Assembly (NCBI GenBank): GCA_026003075.1
Contig: BPGO01000014.1
Coordinates: forward strand, 1 to 48,472
DNA length: 48,472 nt
Origin: Fimbriimonadales bacterium
GTDB taxonomy: Bacteria > Armatimonadota > Fimbriimonadia > Fimbriimonadales > GBS-DC
Direction: 5' to 3'
Of this stretch, positions 7,614-15,062 are shown piece by piece. Both the position numbers and the translations under genes were made by a program. The first letter of the stretch is position 1. The number at the start of each line of letters is the position of its first letter. The notes below the pieces were generated by a model. That model ran no database searches. It was not told where the DNA came from and saw only the letters and a program-made list of their open reading frames with translations.

Positions 7614-8184
7614 ATCCCGACGCAAACAGGTTGAGATTGTCGATGTGACCTTCCGCAGCCCCCACCAAGAGCTGAGCGAGGCGGAAAAAGCCTATGTGCG
7701 CCGCAAACTCCAAAAACTGGCGCGATTCTTCCACAAAATCTGGGCACTCGAACTCACCTACGAACCGGTGCGGGGGCAACACCATGTATCCCTTCTCGTA
7801 GACGCCGATGGACAGAAATTCCACTACGATGATAAAGGTCCCGAGTTCCGTGCCGCGGTGGATGCCGTTGTCCAGAAGCTGGAACACCAACTGGCACGTT
7901 ATAAGGAGAAGCTGCAAAAGCGCGGGCGCAAACCTCGCGAAGAGGTTATTGAGGCGGTACTGAGCGAGACCACCAAGACCCTCGAAGAGAAGCCCGTCTC
8001 GAACCCTGCGATTCGGCGTACGGTGCGCGTCTCGCTCAAGCCGATGAGTATCGAGGAGGCGTTGCTGCAAGCCGACTTAGAAGACGCGCCCGTGTACATG
8101 TTCCACGACGCCGACGCAAACCGCCACTGCGTGCTGGTACGGGTCGAAAAAGGCGTGTACGACCTGATCGAAGGCATCGAGTAG
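7606..8184 (+). CDS. hpf: Ribosome hibernation promoting factor, long form
   Basis: A 192-residue long-form HPF. The N-terminal S30AE/YfiA domain (about 8-105) binds the 30S decoding region; a linker (about 105-140) leads to the C-terminal dimerisation domain with RTVRVSLKPMSIEEALLQADLEDAPVYMFHDADANRHCVLVRVEKG, written here as one region at about residues 143-185, which pairs two 70S ribosomes into 100S dimers in stationary phase. ATG 7606 is chosen because AGGAG at 7592-7596 lies nine bases before it and MSKSRRKQ leads into the domain; the upstream in-frame extension lies within ispDF. The overlap of eight bases with ispDF suggests coupled translation from the promoter at 5320. Confidence 0.93.
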   Translation: MSKSRRKQVEIVDVTFRSPHQELSEAEKAYVRRKLQKLARFFHKIWALELTYEPVRGQHHVSLLVDADGQKFHYDDKGPEFRAAVDAVVQKLEHQLARYKEKLQKRGRKPREEVIEAVLSETTKTLEEKPVSNPAIRRTVRVSLKPMSIEEALLQADLEDAPVYMFHDADANRHCVLVRVEKGVYDLIEGIE

Positions 8185-8196
8185 GGACGGCTCCAC

Positions 8197-8221
8197 CGAG
8201 GGGTGCCATTAGCACCCCTCG
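8197..8221. terminator. Hairpin between convergent hpf and HAF-repeat genes
   Basis: CGAGGGGTGC (8197-8206) pairs with GCACCCCTCG (8212-8221) around a five-base loop. The loop carries the TAA stop of the minus-strand gene, and the stem encodes its last residues. There is no T-run on either side, so termination is possible but not certain. Confidence 0.4.
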
Positions 8222-9453
8222 CCAAACGCAAACAGCACGCGCAGCAGATCTGCGTCATCCACGATGCCGTCGTAGTTCACATCGGCGCGGTCGAAGTAGC
8301 CTGTTGCGCCGAAGGCAAACAGCACGGTGAGCAGGTCGGCATCGTCGATGCAGCCGTCGAGTGTGACATCCTCCAAGCGGCGGTCAAAACGGGGCAGTAT
8401 CGCGATCCATGCCTCGTTTTGGTTATTCGGGTTCGTGCCCGTGCCCACGATGACCGTACCGTCCGCAGAGAACGCGCGTACCTCTTCCAGCCTCCAGTTC
8501 GCGACCTGAGATAGCCCCGCGTTCAGCAGCAGGTCTTTCACACGGTACATCACGCCTTCGCGATCCCAGAGGACCGCCTCTTTGCCGATATCGGAGGTCG
8601 CGAACCCGCCGACCAGTCGCCCATCTGCCGAGACAGTGTAGGCGCGGCTGTCGTAGGCGCCCCCTTCCAGCTCGCCCAAACCAATCATGCCCGTGCTTTG
8701 GCTCCAACGGAACGCCTCCAGCCCGCTCCCGCTGGGCGCGCGACTCCAGCCGACCACAACAGAGCCATCCGCCGAGACCCCATAGGCGAAACTGAAGAAG
8801 TTGATCGCACTTAGGCTACCTAATGGCTGCCAGTTGCCGTTTTCCCAGCGGAATGCTTCGTTATCACCGTTTGCCGATGCGCTGCGCCCCACGATCACTC
8901 GCCCATCGGTCGAGATGTTCTGGGCATAGCTCAGGAAGGCGCCGCCGGGCAAGTCGCCCAGCCCCACCATGCCGTCCGAGGGTGTCCATCGGAACGCCTC
9001 CTGCCCGTTCTCAGAACGGCTCCAGCCCGTTACTACTGTGCCATCCCCAGAAACGCTGAAGGCAAAGCTCTGGAAAGTGCCGCCGGGCAGGTCGCCCAAG
9101 CCAATCATCTGCCCTGTATCGCGCCGCCAGAGGAACGCCTCGGTTCCCGAATCGGAGCGTCCCTGCCCTACGATGACCGAGCCATCAAACGAGGCGCCCC
9201 ACGCGATACTACTGAATGTCCCACCAGGCAAATCACCGATACCCACTAAGCCGGTCTCAAGCGTCCAGTAGCACGCTTCGGTACCGTTGGACGAGCTACT
9301 CCACCCCACAGCGACGCGCCCGTTAGCAGAAACGCTGAACAGATAGCTGCTCGTGTTGCCGCCGGGCAAATCGCCCGCGCCGTAGAAAGCGGGGGTCTGC
9401 GCACGCCCGAGAATCGCTCCGCTAAACACGATTAAGGTTAGTAGCATTCGCAT
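8209..9453 (-). CDS. Secreted HAF-repeat protein with dockerin-like C-terminal tag
   Basis: A 414-residue exported protein. An N-terminal signal peptide (MRMLLTLIVFSGAILGRAQ) is followed by about seven HAF-type repeats of roughly 45-50 residues with the pattern GLGDLPGG-x-SFA-x-SVS-DG-VV-GWS, which would form a beta-propeller-like surface. The last 50 residues hold two EF-hand/dockerin-like calcium loops (DGCIDDADLLTVLFAFG and DVNYDGIVDDADLLRVLFAFG) ending in GEGC. The function is unknown; a surface or extracellular structural role is inferred. The frame is open up to 9666, but ATG 9453 has a GAGGTGA ribosome site and the signal peptide. The same tag occurs on the protein at 10321-11145. Confidence 0.78.
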   Translation of the reverse strand: MRMLLTLIVFSGAILGRAQTPAFYGAGDLPGGNTSSYLFSVSANGRVAVGWSSSSNGTEACYWTLETGLVGIGDLPGGTFSSIAWGASFDGSVIVGQGRSDSGTEAFLWRRDTGQMIGLGDLPGGTFQSFAFSVSGDGTVVTGWSRSENGQEAFRWTPSDGMVGLGDLPGGAFLSYAQNISTDGRVIVGRSASANGDNEAFRWENGNWQPLGSLSAINFFSFAYGVSADGSVVVGWSRAPSGSGLEAFRWSQSTGMIGLGELEGGAYDSRAYTVSADGRLVGGFATSDIGKEAVLWDREGVMYRVKDLLLNAGLSQVANWRLEEVRAFSADGTVIVGTGTNPNNQNEAWIAILPRFDRRLEDVTLDGCIDDADLLTVLFAFGATGYFDRADVNYDGIVDDADLLRVLFAFGEGC

Positions 9454-9488
9454 TGTCTCACCTCTCACCTTTCGCATCCTAAGATAGT

Positions 9489-10253
9489 CTACTCTTCCCA
9501 AATTTCCTGTCGCTGGAGGCTCTCCAGGGTCATCGTTTTGATATGTCCGTCTACGAACGCCACATTCGCGAAGCCTCCCTCCAGCCGGTCGAACCGATGG
9601 CGTCCAAAATGGCGCGGGAACCCATGTCCGTAGCTTTCCGCGTTCAGTGGGGGTGCGCCTCGCCAAGTGCGCGGCGGTAGCACGATGTAGTAGCCCAACC
9701 AGCGATAGGCGGGGTCTGTCGTCATGCGCGGTTCCGAGTAAGTGGCGCTCTCCACGAACATCAAGATATCCGCAGGGCGTTGCACCACCGCCAACGGCCG
9801 CCCCATGAAGACCTCCGATTCGCGTGGGTTTTGGGGATCGCCCGGCGTGGTAAGGTACAGCACATTATAGCCCCATGCAGGGTTGCGCCCGAACAGGTAA
9901 TCAAAGTACTGATAATCCAACTTACGATAGATTGTGTCAGGTTCGTTTGGGCACCAGAACGCCTGCACCGATTTCACATAGGGGCGCAGCAGCCAGGGCC
10001 ACTGGTAAAACCCGAAGTTGTTCGCATTCCCCCCACGCATGCGATACGCGCCGTGGAAAAAGGTCTCGTCATAGTCCTGAATGTACATAAGCCCTGCCAT
10101 CGCGACCTGACGCAGGTTCGAAGCGCAGGTAGTCTGCCGCGCCCGTTCCCGCGCTTGTGCGAACACAGGAAACAGAATCGCCGCCAGGATCGCGATAATC
10201 GCAATCACGACCAGCAACTCGATCAGCGTAAAGCCTTGCTTTTTTGTTTTCAT
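9489..10253 (-). CDS. Prepilin with N-terminal methylation motif, DUF1559 type
   Basis: A 254-residue type II secretion/type IV pilin-like protein. The leader MKTKKQG is cut before [19 protein letters not shown], with Glu at position 5 of the mature protein, followed by a 20-residue hydrophobic helix. The body has the DUF1559 pattern common in Planctomycetes and Armatimonadota ([16 protein letters not shown]) and the C-terminal FVDGHIKTM. It would be processed by the prepilin peptidase at 17513-18547 and assembled as a minor pilin or pseudopilin. A TACAAT at 10267-10272 lies 13 bases before the ATG, with AGGGGG between, so it appears to be transcribed singly. Many paralogues per genome are usual in this group, so its specific role cannot be stated. 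Confidence 0.85.
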   Translation of the reverse strand: MKTKKQGFTLIELLVVIAIIAILAAILFPVFAQARERARQTTCASNLRQVAMAGLMYIQDYDETFFHGAYRMRGGNANNFGFYQWPWLLRPYVKSVQAFWCPNEPDTIYRKLDYQYFDYLFGRNPAWGYNVLYLTTPGDPQNPRESEVFMGRPLAVVQRPADILMFVESATYSEPRMTTDPAYRWLGYYIVLPPRTWRGAPPLNAESYGHGFPRHFGRHRFDRLEGGFANVAFVDGHIKTMTLESLQRQEIWEE

Positions 10254-10266
10254 AGACTTACCCCCT

Positions 10267-10272
10267 ATTGTA
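10267..10272 (-). promoter_or_regulatory. -10 box of the prepilin gene
   Basis: TACAAT on the minus strand, 13 bases before ATG 10253, implying a leader of about six or seven bases that contains an AGGGGG. Confidence 0.45.
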
Positions 10273-10275
10273 GCG

Positions 10276-10312
10276 CAGTGCCGCGAGCAGCCTCAGCGCG
10301 CCCGCGGCACTG
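10276..10312 (-). terminator. 10-bp hairpin downstream of the dockerin-tagged gene
   Basis: CAGTGCCGCG (10276-10285) pairs with CGCGGCACTG (10303-10312) across a 17-base loop, just after the stop of the gene ending at 10321 on the minus strand and before the prepilin promoter. No T-run follows, so termination strength is uncertain. Confidence 0.4.
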
Positions 10313-10320
10313 GCAAGCGT

Positions 10321-11145
10321 TCAACAGCCATTCCCGAAATGGAACAGCACATCCAGCAAATCCGCGTCGTCGACGATGCCATCGCTGTTTAGGTCGGCTT
10401 GTGCGTCGTTCGAGCCGAAGTTAAACAGTACGGTCAGTAGATCGGCGTCGTCGGTGCAGCCATCGCTGTTGACATCGCCCGCGACGCGATACACAACCTG
10501 CAGCACGGGACCGCGCCCGCCCGAATCGTTGCGCGAATAGAACCGGTAAAAACGGGTACCACTGGCGTCCGCAGGGTTCATCCGCGAGACAAATCCGATA
10601 CCCAGCGCGCCGTTGTTCTGGTTCACCGCCTCGTTGAAGTAGGGTTCGAAGAGTTCAACATTCAGTGGAATGGGTATGGCGAACGGCGCATCGGTGCGGT
10701 AGTTGCTCATCAGGCTCTCGCCGAAGAGAGTCGTTCCGACCTCTGGGTTGTTCGGTGCGTTATAGTTCCAACTGGCTTCGGTGAAGTTCGTGTGACTTAG
10801 CGGGCGTGCCTCCAGCGGGAACTGCTCGCCTTCGTCGCGCGTGTAGCCCGGCGGCTGCGTCTGCACCACAGTGATTTGGGCACGAATAACCTGATACTGC
10901 CTGCCCGCAGGAATCCCACTTAATTGCCACTTCGCCAGCGAGTAGGAAAAGTTCAGCGCAGGACGCGCTCCCGAGGGGTCTACCGCATGTTGACCATCGC
11001 CCCAAGCGCGTAAAATCGCTGTGAAACCGGGGTTAAACGCTTGATCGTAGTACCACACATCGTCCGTCGGTTGCGCTTGGTAAGTCTGCTGCGCCAGCGC
11101 ACTCAGACATACGCTCAAACCCAAGATACTTACCCATGTTCTCAT
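10321..11145 (-). CDS. Secreted protein with DNRLRE-like region and dockerin-like tag
   Basis: A 274-residue exported protein with signal peptide MRTWVSILGLSVCLSALAQ. The body (about 20-220) has the beta-rich layout of DNRLRE/CBM96-type modules: repeated Trp/Tyr strands, FSYSLAKWQLSGIPAG, FTEASWNY, and a final RGPVLQVVYRV strand. The C-terminal 50 residues carry two calcium-loop repeats (DVNSDGCTDDADLLTVLFNFG and DLNSDGIVDDADLLDVLFHFG) ending in GNGC. A role in surface attachment or polysaccharide binding is inferred only. GGAGGTGA lies just before the ATG. The tag is nearly identical in design to that of the HAF-repeat protein, and the upstream region is shared with the divergent HxlR regulator. 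Confidence 0.7.
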   Translation of the reverse strand: MRTWVSILGLSVCLSALAQQTYQAQPTDDVWYYDQAFNPGFTAILRAWGDGQHAVDPSGARPALNFSYSLAKWQLSGIPAGRQYQVIRAQITVVQTQPPGYTRDEGEQFPLEARPLSHTNFTEASWNYNAPNNPEVGTTLFGESLMSNYRTDAPFAIPIPLNVELFEPYFNEAVNQNNGALGIGFVSRMNPADASGTRFYRFYSRNDSGGRGPVLQVVYRVAGDVNSDGCTDDADLLTVLFNFGSNDAQADLNSDGIVDDADLLDVLFHFGNGC

Positions 11146-11203
11146 ATAATCACCTCCATCGTTTCTCGTCGCTTGTGGTAAGCCGCGGTGCGACGCCTCA
11201 AAT

Positions 11204-11219
11204 TGTGGGATTTTTCACA
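11204..11219. promoter_or_regulatory. CRP/FNR-family-like operator
   Basis: TGTGG-N6-TCACA matches the CRP half-site pattern TGTGA-N6-TCACA at nine of ten positions. A second inverted repeat, TTTCAC-AA-GTGAAA (11213-11226), overlaps it. The site lies between the divergent genes at 11145 and 11334 and about 115 bases before the HxlR start, so it could control either. No CRP/FNR gene is in the window. Confidence 0.4.
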
Positions 11220-11320
11220 AGTGAAATGCTATTGCGGGAGCGACAAGTTTTTGCGCAGGGACGACATCTTGCGGTTCCCATCCCTGTTCTGCGAAGCGGA
11301 GGAGAAAATCACGCTTAAGG

Positions 11321-11326
11321 TAGACT
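11321..11326 (+). promoter_or_regulatory. -10-like box of the HxlR regulator
   Basis: TAGACT ends seven bases before ATG 11334, which would place the transcription start at the start codon. The -35 region shows no clear hexamer. Confidence 0.35.
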
Positions 11327-11333
11327 ACTTTCT

Positions 11334-11699
11334 ATGAAACGCATGCTCCCGACCGAGCAGGACTATCGGCAGCAGGAGGCGTTCCATCGCCTAACAGACA
11401 TTTTGCGTTGTAAATGGACTTTAGCGGTGTTGAGTGCTCTGTCGGAGGGCGTTAATCGTCCCAGTCAGCTGGTGCGCGCTATCCCGGGTCTTTCAACGAA
11501 AGTCCTGTATGAGCGCATCCACAAATTGGAACAGTACGGCTTGATTGTTCGCCGTGCATACTCGGAAACCCCACCACGAGTGGAGTACGAAATCACCGAG
11601 CGCGGGCGTCGTCTGGTGGCGTTGATAGATCAGATACGCGCCTTCGCGCAGGACTGGGCTGCCCACATGGAGGAAGCCACAACAATTACCGAAAAGTAA
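11334..11699 (+). CDS. HxlR-family winged-helix transcriptional regulator
   Basis: A 121-residue regulator of the HxlR type. The core from LTDILRCKWTLAVLSALSEG through PSQLVRAIPGLSTKVLYERIHKLEQYGLIVRR is the winged helix-turn-helix with the recognition helix around GLSTKVLYERIHKLE, and PPRVEYEITERGRRLV forms the wing and following strand. A cysteine in the first helix (Cys26) sits where redox-sensing HxlR proteins carry theirs. It would bind a palindrome as a dimer. A 32-bp perfect palindrome covers its stop codon, and a CRP-like site lies upstream. Its ligand and targets are unknown; the cytochrome P460-like gene just downstream is a candidate target. Confidence 0.85.
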   Translation: MKRMLPTEQDYRQQEAFHRLTDILRCKWTLAVLSALSEGVNRPSQLVRAIPGLSTKVLYERIHKLEQYGLIVRRAYSETPPRVEYEITERGRRLVALIDQIRAFAQDWAAHMEEATTITEK

Positions 11700-11717
11700 T
11701 CGATTACTTTTCGGTAA
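11686..11717. repeat. 32-bp perfect palindrome over the HxlR stop codon
   Basis: The 32 bases read the same on both strands, from TTACCGAAAAG at the left to its complement at the right, centred on ATCGAT. The HxlR stop codon lies in the left arm. It could be an operator for the dimeric regulator itself, or in RNA a 14-bp hairpin with a four-base loop ending the transcript; no T-run follows on either strand. Confidence 0.7.
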
Positions 11718-11773
11718 ATCTCTTGTGTTTGCGTCGTGGGGTTGGGTACAAATCGTGGCGGAGGTACGATACG

Positions 11774-12265
11774 ATGCGAGGGTTTCTGACTGTTTCGGCG
11801 TTTTGCGTAATGATGCTGGTGCTGGTGTTCGCGGGGTCGCTGAGAGTGCCTACCCCCGATCAACTGCCCCGCGATTGGCGCAACTGGACGCATATTACAA
11901 CCGGCGTCATCTACAGTGAGAAGCATCCCCTTTTTGGCGCCTTTGGGGGCGTGCATCATATCTACGCAAATGCACCTGCTGCGGAGGTCTACCGCAAAAA
12001 CGGTGCAAAATACCCCGATGGCAGTCAGATCGTGTTCGTTTTGTACGAGGCGAAAGATGCCAACGGGATGTATGTTGCCGGCAAAAAGAAAATCACTGCC
12101 TTGATGGTGAAAGACAGCAAAAAGTACCGTCAATCGGGTGGTTGGGGCTGGCAAGCCTGGGATGCGAACGGTAAAGCGATTGTTCAAGACCCTGTGGGAC
12201 AGTGCATGGGGTGCCACCAGAGTTCACCCAACCGCGACCTCGTGATTAGCCGATGGACGCCATAG
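11774..12265 (+). CDS. Cytochrome P460-family monoheme c protein
   Basis: A 163-residue exported protein with an N-terminal hydrophobic segment (residues about 3-22) and one heme c motif, CMGCH, at Cys144 near the C-terminus. The body, with DWRNWTHI near the start, FGGVHHIYAN, YPDGSQIVFVLYEA and GGWGWQAWD, matches the cytochrome P460/cytochrome c'-beta family. P460 oxidises hydroxylamine using a Lys-heme crosslink, while c'-beta members bind NO; the Lys-rich segment around AGKKKITALMVKD could provide the crosslink, but this cannot be decided by eye. GGAGG nine bases before ATG 11774 supports this start. With nosZ in the same window, handling of nitrogen oxides is a reasonable inference. Confidence 0.75.
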   Translation: MRGFLTVSAFCVMMLVLVFAGSLRVPTPDQLPRDWRNWTHITTGVIYSEKHPLFGAFGGVHHIYANAPAAEVYRKNGAKYPDGSQIVFVLYEAKDANGMYVAGKKKITALMVKDSKKYRQSGGWGWQAWDANGKAIVQDPVGQCMGCHQSSPNRDLVISRWTP

Positions 12266-12293
12266 TGCCCCAAGGAGCGTGCTTTAAACAGGC

Positions 12294-12320
12294 GCCGACG
12301 CGGACTGCATCCGCGTCGGC
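12294..12320. terminator. Bidirectional-type hairpin between convergent genes
   Basis: GCCGACGCGGA (12294-12304) pairs perfectly with TCCGCGTCGGC (12310-12320) around a five-base loop. An AT-rich stretch follows on the plus strand and TGTTTAAA on the minus strand. It lies between the P460-like gene and the convergent gene ending at 12346, so it probably ends both transcripts. Confidence 0.6.
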
Positions 12321-12345
12321 AAATTATTATAGGCTCTGGGAACGT

Positions 12346-13131
12346 TTAGGGTTCTCCACCGCCCATGTATTGTTCGAAGAACTTGCGTCCCAGCTCCATC
12401 ATTTCGCGTTGCTGTTCTGGCGAGAGGCTCTGCCAATACTCGAAGGACATGCGCATCCCTTCAAAAATCATTTGGTTCCGCAGGTTCGGATCGGCGTTCA
12501 TCCACATCTGCATGCTTGCCCGCAGGGCTTGGCTACGCTCTTCGGGCGACATTTTCGCCATCAGTTCGAACAGTTGCTGTTGGAGCTGAGCGAACTGCTC
12601 GGTAGGTGTCCCGCGCAAAGCGGGTTGCTGGGAGCGCGGATTCAAAATCACATACACGGGCTTTGCGCTAAACGGCGGCTGCATCTGCTCGAGGGTCTCC
12701 TCCAAGTTTTGCGGCGCAGGATAGTTGGCGACAAACGAGTTCAGCGTCGCCGAGCGCGGGTTCACCACCATCACGCCGCCGAGTTCGATAGTGAGCAGCG
12801 CGCGTACCGCGCTCAGAATCTGTTCCGGACTCGGCTCCATCCCTAAGACTTTGTTCGTATACACCTTGCGCCACACGACATCCTTCGCGTTAGCAACCAG
12901 GTCGTCCAACGCTTTTTCCAGGGTGTCTGCCTGGGTGGGCATCACACGCACAGTCAGCGCAGGATCCACAATGATTTGCACCTTGAATTTCTGGGCGACT
13001 TCTTGGGCTGCTTGAGCAATCGGGACACGCCCATCGTCTTTTTGGGTCGCGCTGCGCTGCGTGCGCCCACCTGTTTGCGCACCACCGAGGACAATCAGCG
13101 CCGCCAATCCCACCAACCATATCGTTCGCAT
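12346..13131 (-). CDS. Secreted protein with possible STN-like domain, divergent from pilB
   Basis: A 261-residue exported protein I do not recognise as a named family. After a signal peptide (MRTIWLVGLAALIVLGGAQ), residues about 35-95 (IAQAAQEVAQKFKVQIIVDPAL to DTLEKALDDLVAN) resemble the secretin/TonB N-terminal (STN) fold. The C-terminal half is helical and rich in Met, Gln and Glu (EQFAQLQQQLFELMAKMSPEERSQALR) and ends GGGEP. ATG 13131 follows AGGAG eight bases upstream; the alternative at 13152 lacks one. It is divergent from the pilB-pilT-pilC-pilD cluster with 139 bases between, so a periplasmic part in pilus function is possible but unproven. Confidence 0.5.
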   Translation of the reverse strand: MRTIWLVGLAALIVLGGAQTGGRTQRSATQKDDGRVPIAQAAQEVAQKFKVQIIVDPALTVRVMPTQADTLEKALDDLVANAKDVVWRKVYTNKVLGMEPSPEQILSAVRALLTIELGGVMVVNPRSATLNSFVANYPAPQNLEETLEQMQPPFSAKPVYVILNPRSQQPALRGTPTEQFAQLQQQLFELMAKMSPEERSQALRASMQMWMNADPNLRNQMIFEGMRMSFEYWQSLSPEQQREMMELGRKFFEQYMGGGEP

Positions 13132-13183
13132 TGTTATCGCTCCTCCATCCAAAACGGCAGGAATCGATTCCCGCTCGGTGAAT

Positions 13184-13189
13184 ATTGTA
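13184..13189 (-). promoter_or_regulatory. -10 box of the secreted STN-like gene
   Basis: TACAAT on the minus strand, 52 bases before ATG 13131. It sits 23 bases from the opposing pilB -10 box, so the two promoters are interlocked. Confidence 0.4.
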
Positions 13190-13212
13190 CCATACGCTCG
13201 CGGAAAATATGC

Positions 13213-13218
13213 TATAAT
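13213..13218 (+). promoter_or_regulatory. -10 box of the pil operon
   Basis: TATAAT lies 52 bases before the pilB ATG at 13271. The leader of about 45 bases is GC-rich and contains AGGAG at 13257-13261 nine bases before the start. A similar order of TATAAT followed by a GC-rich GCACC-GGCAGGGA stretch precedes tatA. Confidence 0.5.
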
Positions 13219-13270
13219 TGATGCGCTGCACCTCGCGAGCGGCAGGGACTATGGGTAGGAGTGATAACCG

Positions 13271-15037
13271 ATGGCTATGACACGCAGAACAGCAGCCGAA
13301 TATCTGCTGGAGAAGGGCTTAATCACGCAAGAACAACTGGAGGATGCACGCAAGGTACAACAGTCCACAGGGAAGGACCTAATTCAAATTCTGATTGATC
13401 AAGCTGTGGTGAGCGAGCGCGACGCCTACGAGGCGAAAGCGTTTGAGCTAGGGATGCCCTTCGTCGATCTCGATCGGGTGCAACCAGAGCCGTCCGCACT
13501 CAATGTGGTTAAGGAACATATCGCCAAGCGCTACAATGTCATTCCCGTCAAAAAAGACGGCAACATTTTGTATTTGGCGATGGCGGATCCCAACAATGTG
13601 ATGGCGATTGACGATGTGCGTGTGAACTCACGCTGCACGGTGCGTCAGGTTATCGCAGCGCCCGGAGCAATCGAGGATGCCATTCGTAAAGCCTACGGCG
13701 GCTCGGCTGTAGCTTCGGATGGCACGGCGACGGCGCCTACCGATGGCGGTGCCCCCGCACGTCCGCAAGACCTACGCGGCAGCGTGATGACCGATATCGC
13801 GGCCTACGGCGCGCGCGGCGACGCCGAAGAAGACGAAAAAGCCGTGCTGCGCGAAGCCGAAGAAGGCCCCATCGTGCGCGTGGCGAACACCATCATCCAA
13901 CAAGCCATCAACGAACGCGCCAGCGACATCCATGTGGAACCGCAAGCCCGCAACCTCCGCATCCGCTACCGAATCGACGGCGTGCTGCACGAAGCCCTCT
14001 CATTGCCCAAGTATGTACAAGCGCCGCTTATCTCCCGCTATAAAATCATGGCGGAGATGAACATCGCCGAGAAACGCCTGCCCCAAGATGGACGCATCCC
14101 CATCCGCTACAACCAAAAAGACTACGACCTGCGCGTCTCGTCCATCCCGACCCCCCACGGCGAGAAAATCGTCATGCGTATTCTGGACAAGACCAGCGTC
14201 TTGCTGGGCTTGAACAAACTTGGCTTTACGCCCGAAACCCAGGCGCGATTGGAAGAGTTGGTGATTCAGCCGCAAGGCATGGTGCTGTCCACTGGTCCCA
14301 CAGGATCGGGCAAAACAACAACTCAGTATTCGATACTTCACAAACTCAACTCCGTCGAAAAGAACATCTTGACGATTGAAGACCCGATTGAGTACCAGCT
14401 GCCCGGCATCGCGCAGGTGCAGGTGAACCGTAAAGCGGGCTTGACCTTTGCAAGCGCGCTGCGTGCGTTCCTGCGTCAAGACCCCGATATTATCATGGTG
14501 GGCGAAATGCGCGACTTGGAGACGGCAGAGATTGCCATCGAGGCAGCCCTCACGGGGCACCTCGTGCTGTCTACGCTCCACACGAACGACGCGCCGTCCG
14601 CCGTGATTCGTATGGTGGATATGGGTGTGGAGCCGTACCTGATTGCAGCGACGGTGACGGGGGTGTTGGCGCAACGCCTCGCACGCCGTGTCTGCCAGCA
14701 CTGCAAAGAGCCGCGTGAAATCCCTGCCGCCGACCTGCGCGCGTTCGGATTCCAAATCGAAGACCCGGACCAGATGATAACCATCTGGGAAGGCGTGGGA
14801 TGCGACCACTGCCGGGGGCGTGGGTACGCCGGGCGTGTCGGCATTTATGAACTGATGGTGGTCAACGCCGAAATCGCCGAGCTTATCGTGCGGCGCGCGC
14901 CGCTCTCCGACATCAAGGAAGCCGCTAAAGCCAACGGCATGAAAGAGCTGCGCGAGGACGGACTGATCAAAGTCCTCGAAGGGTTGACCACTCCCGACGA
15001 GGTGCGCCGCGTGGTCTTCACCGCAGGATTCTATTGA
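13271..15037 (+). CDS. pilB: Type IV pilus extension ATPase PilB
   Basis: A 588-residue GspE/PilB-type hexameric ATPase that powers pilus polymerisation from the cytoplasmic side. An N-terminal MshEN/T2SE-N domain (about 1-150) starts AAEYLLEKGLITQEQLEDA. The linker and N2 domain precede the motor with ASDIHVEPQ, Walker A GPTGSGKTT (342-350), the Asp box around LTIEDPIEYQ, Walker B IIMVGEMRD, and the His box STLHTNDA. A four-Cys zinc site (CQHCKEP and CDHCRGRGY) is the PilB hallmark. AGGAG at 13257-13261 supports the ATG. It opens the order pilB-pilT-pilC-pilD, all on one strand with short gaps. Confidence 0.95.
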   Translation: MAMTRRTAAEYLLEKGLITQEQLEDARKVQQSTGKDLIQILIDQAVVSERDAYEAKAFELGMPFVDLDRVQPEPSALNVVKEHIAKRYNVIPVKKDGNILYLAMADPNNVMAIDDVRVNSRCTVRQVIAAPGAIEDAIRKAYGGSAVASDGTATAPTDGGAPARPQDLRGSVMTDIAAYGARGDAEEDEKAVLREAEEGPIVRVANTIIQQAINERASDIHVEPQARNLRIRYRIDGVLHEALSLPKYVQAPLISRYKIMAEMNIAEKRLPQDGRIPIRYNQKDYDLRVSSIPTPHGEKIVMRILDKTSVLLGLNKLGFTPETQARLEELVIQPQGMVLSTGPTGSGKTTTQYSILHKLNSVEKNILTIEDPIEYQLPGIAQVQVNRKAGLTFASALRAFLRQDPDIIMVGEMRDLETAEIAIEAALTGHLVLSTLHTNDAPSAVIRMVDMGVEPYLIAATVTGVLAQRLARRVCQHCKEPREIPAADLRAFGFQIEDPDQMITIWEGVGCDHCRGRGYAGRVGIYELMVVNAEIAELIVRRAPLSDIKEAAKANGMKELREDGLIKVLEGLTTPDEVRRVVFTAGFY

Positions 15038-15062
15038 TACCGTAAGGAGGTCTCACCGTACC

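Noticed and set aside
8209..9453. Periodic sequence resembling a CRISPR or DNA repeat array
   Set aside because: The period is a protein-level HAF repeat of about 45-50 codons with divergent bases; there are no spacers between identical repeats.
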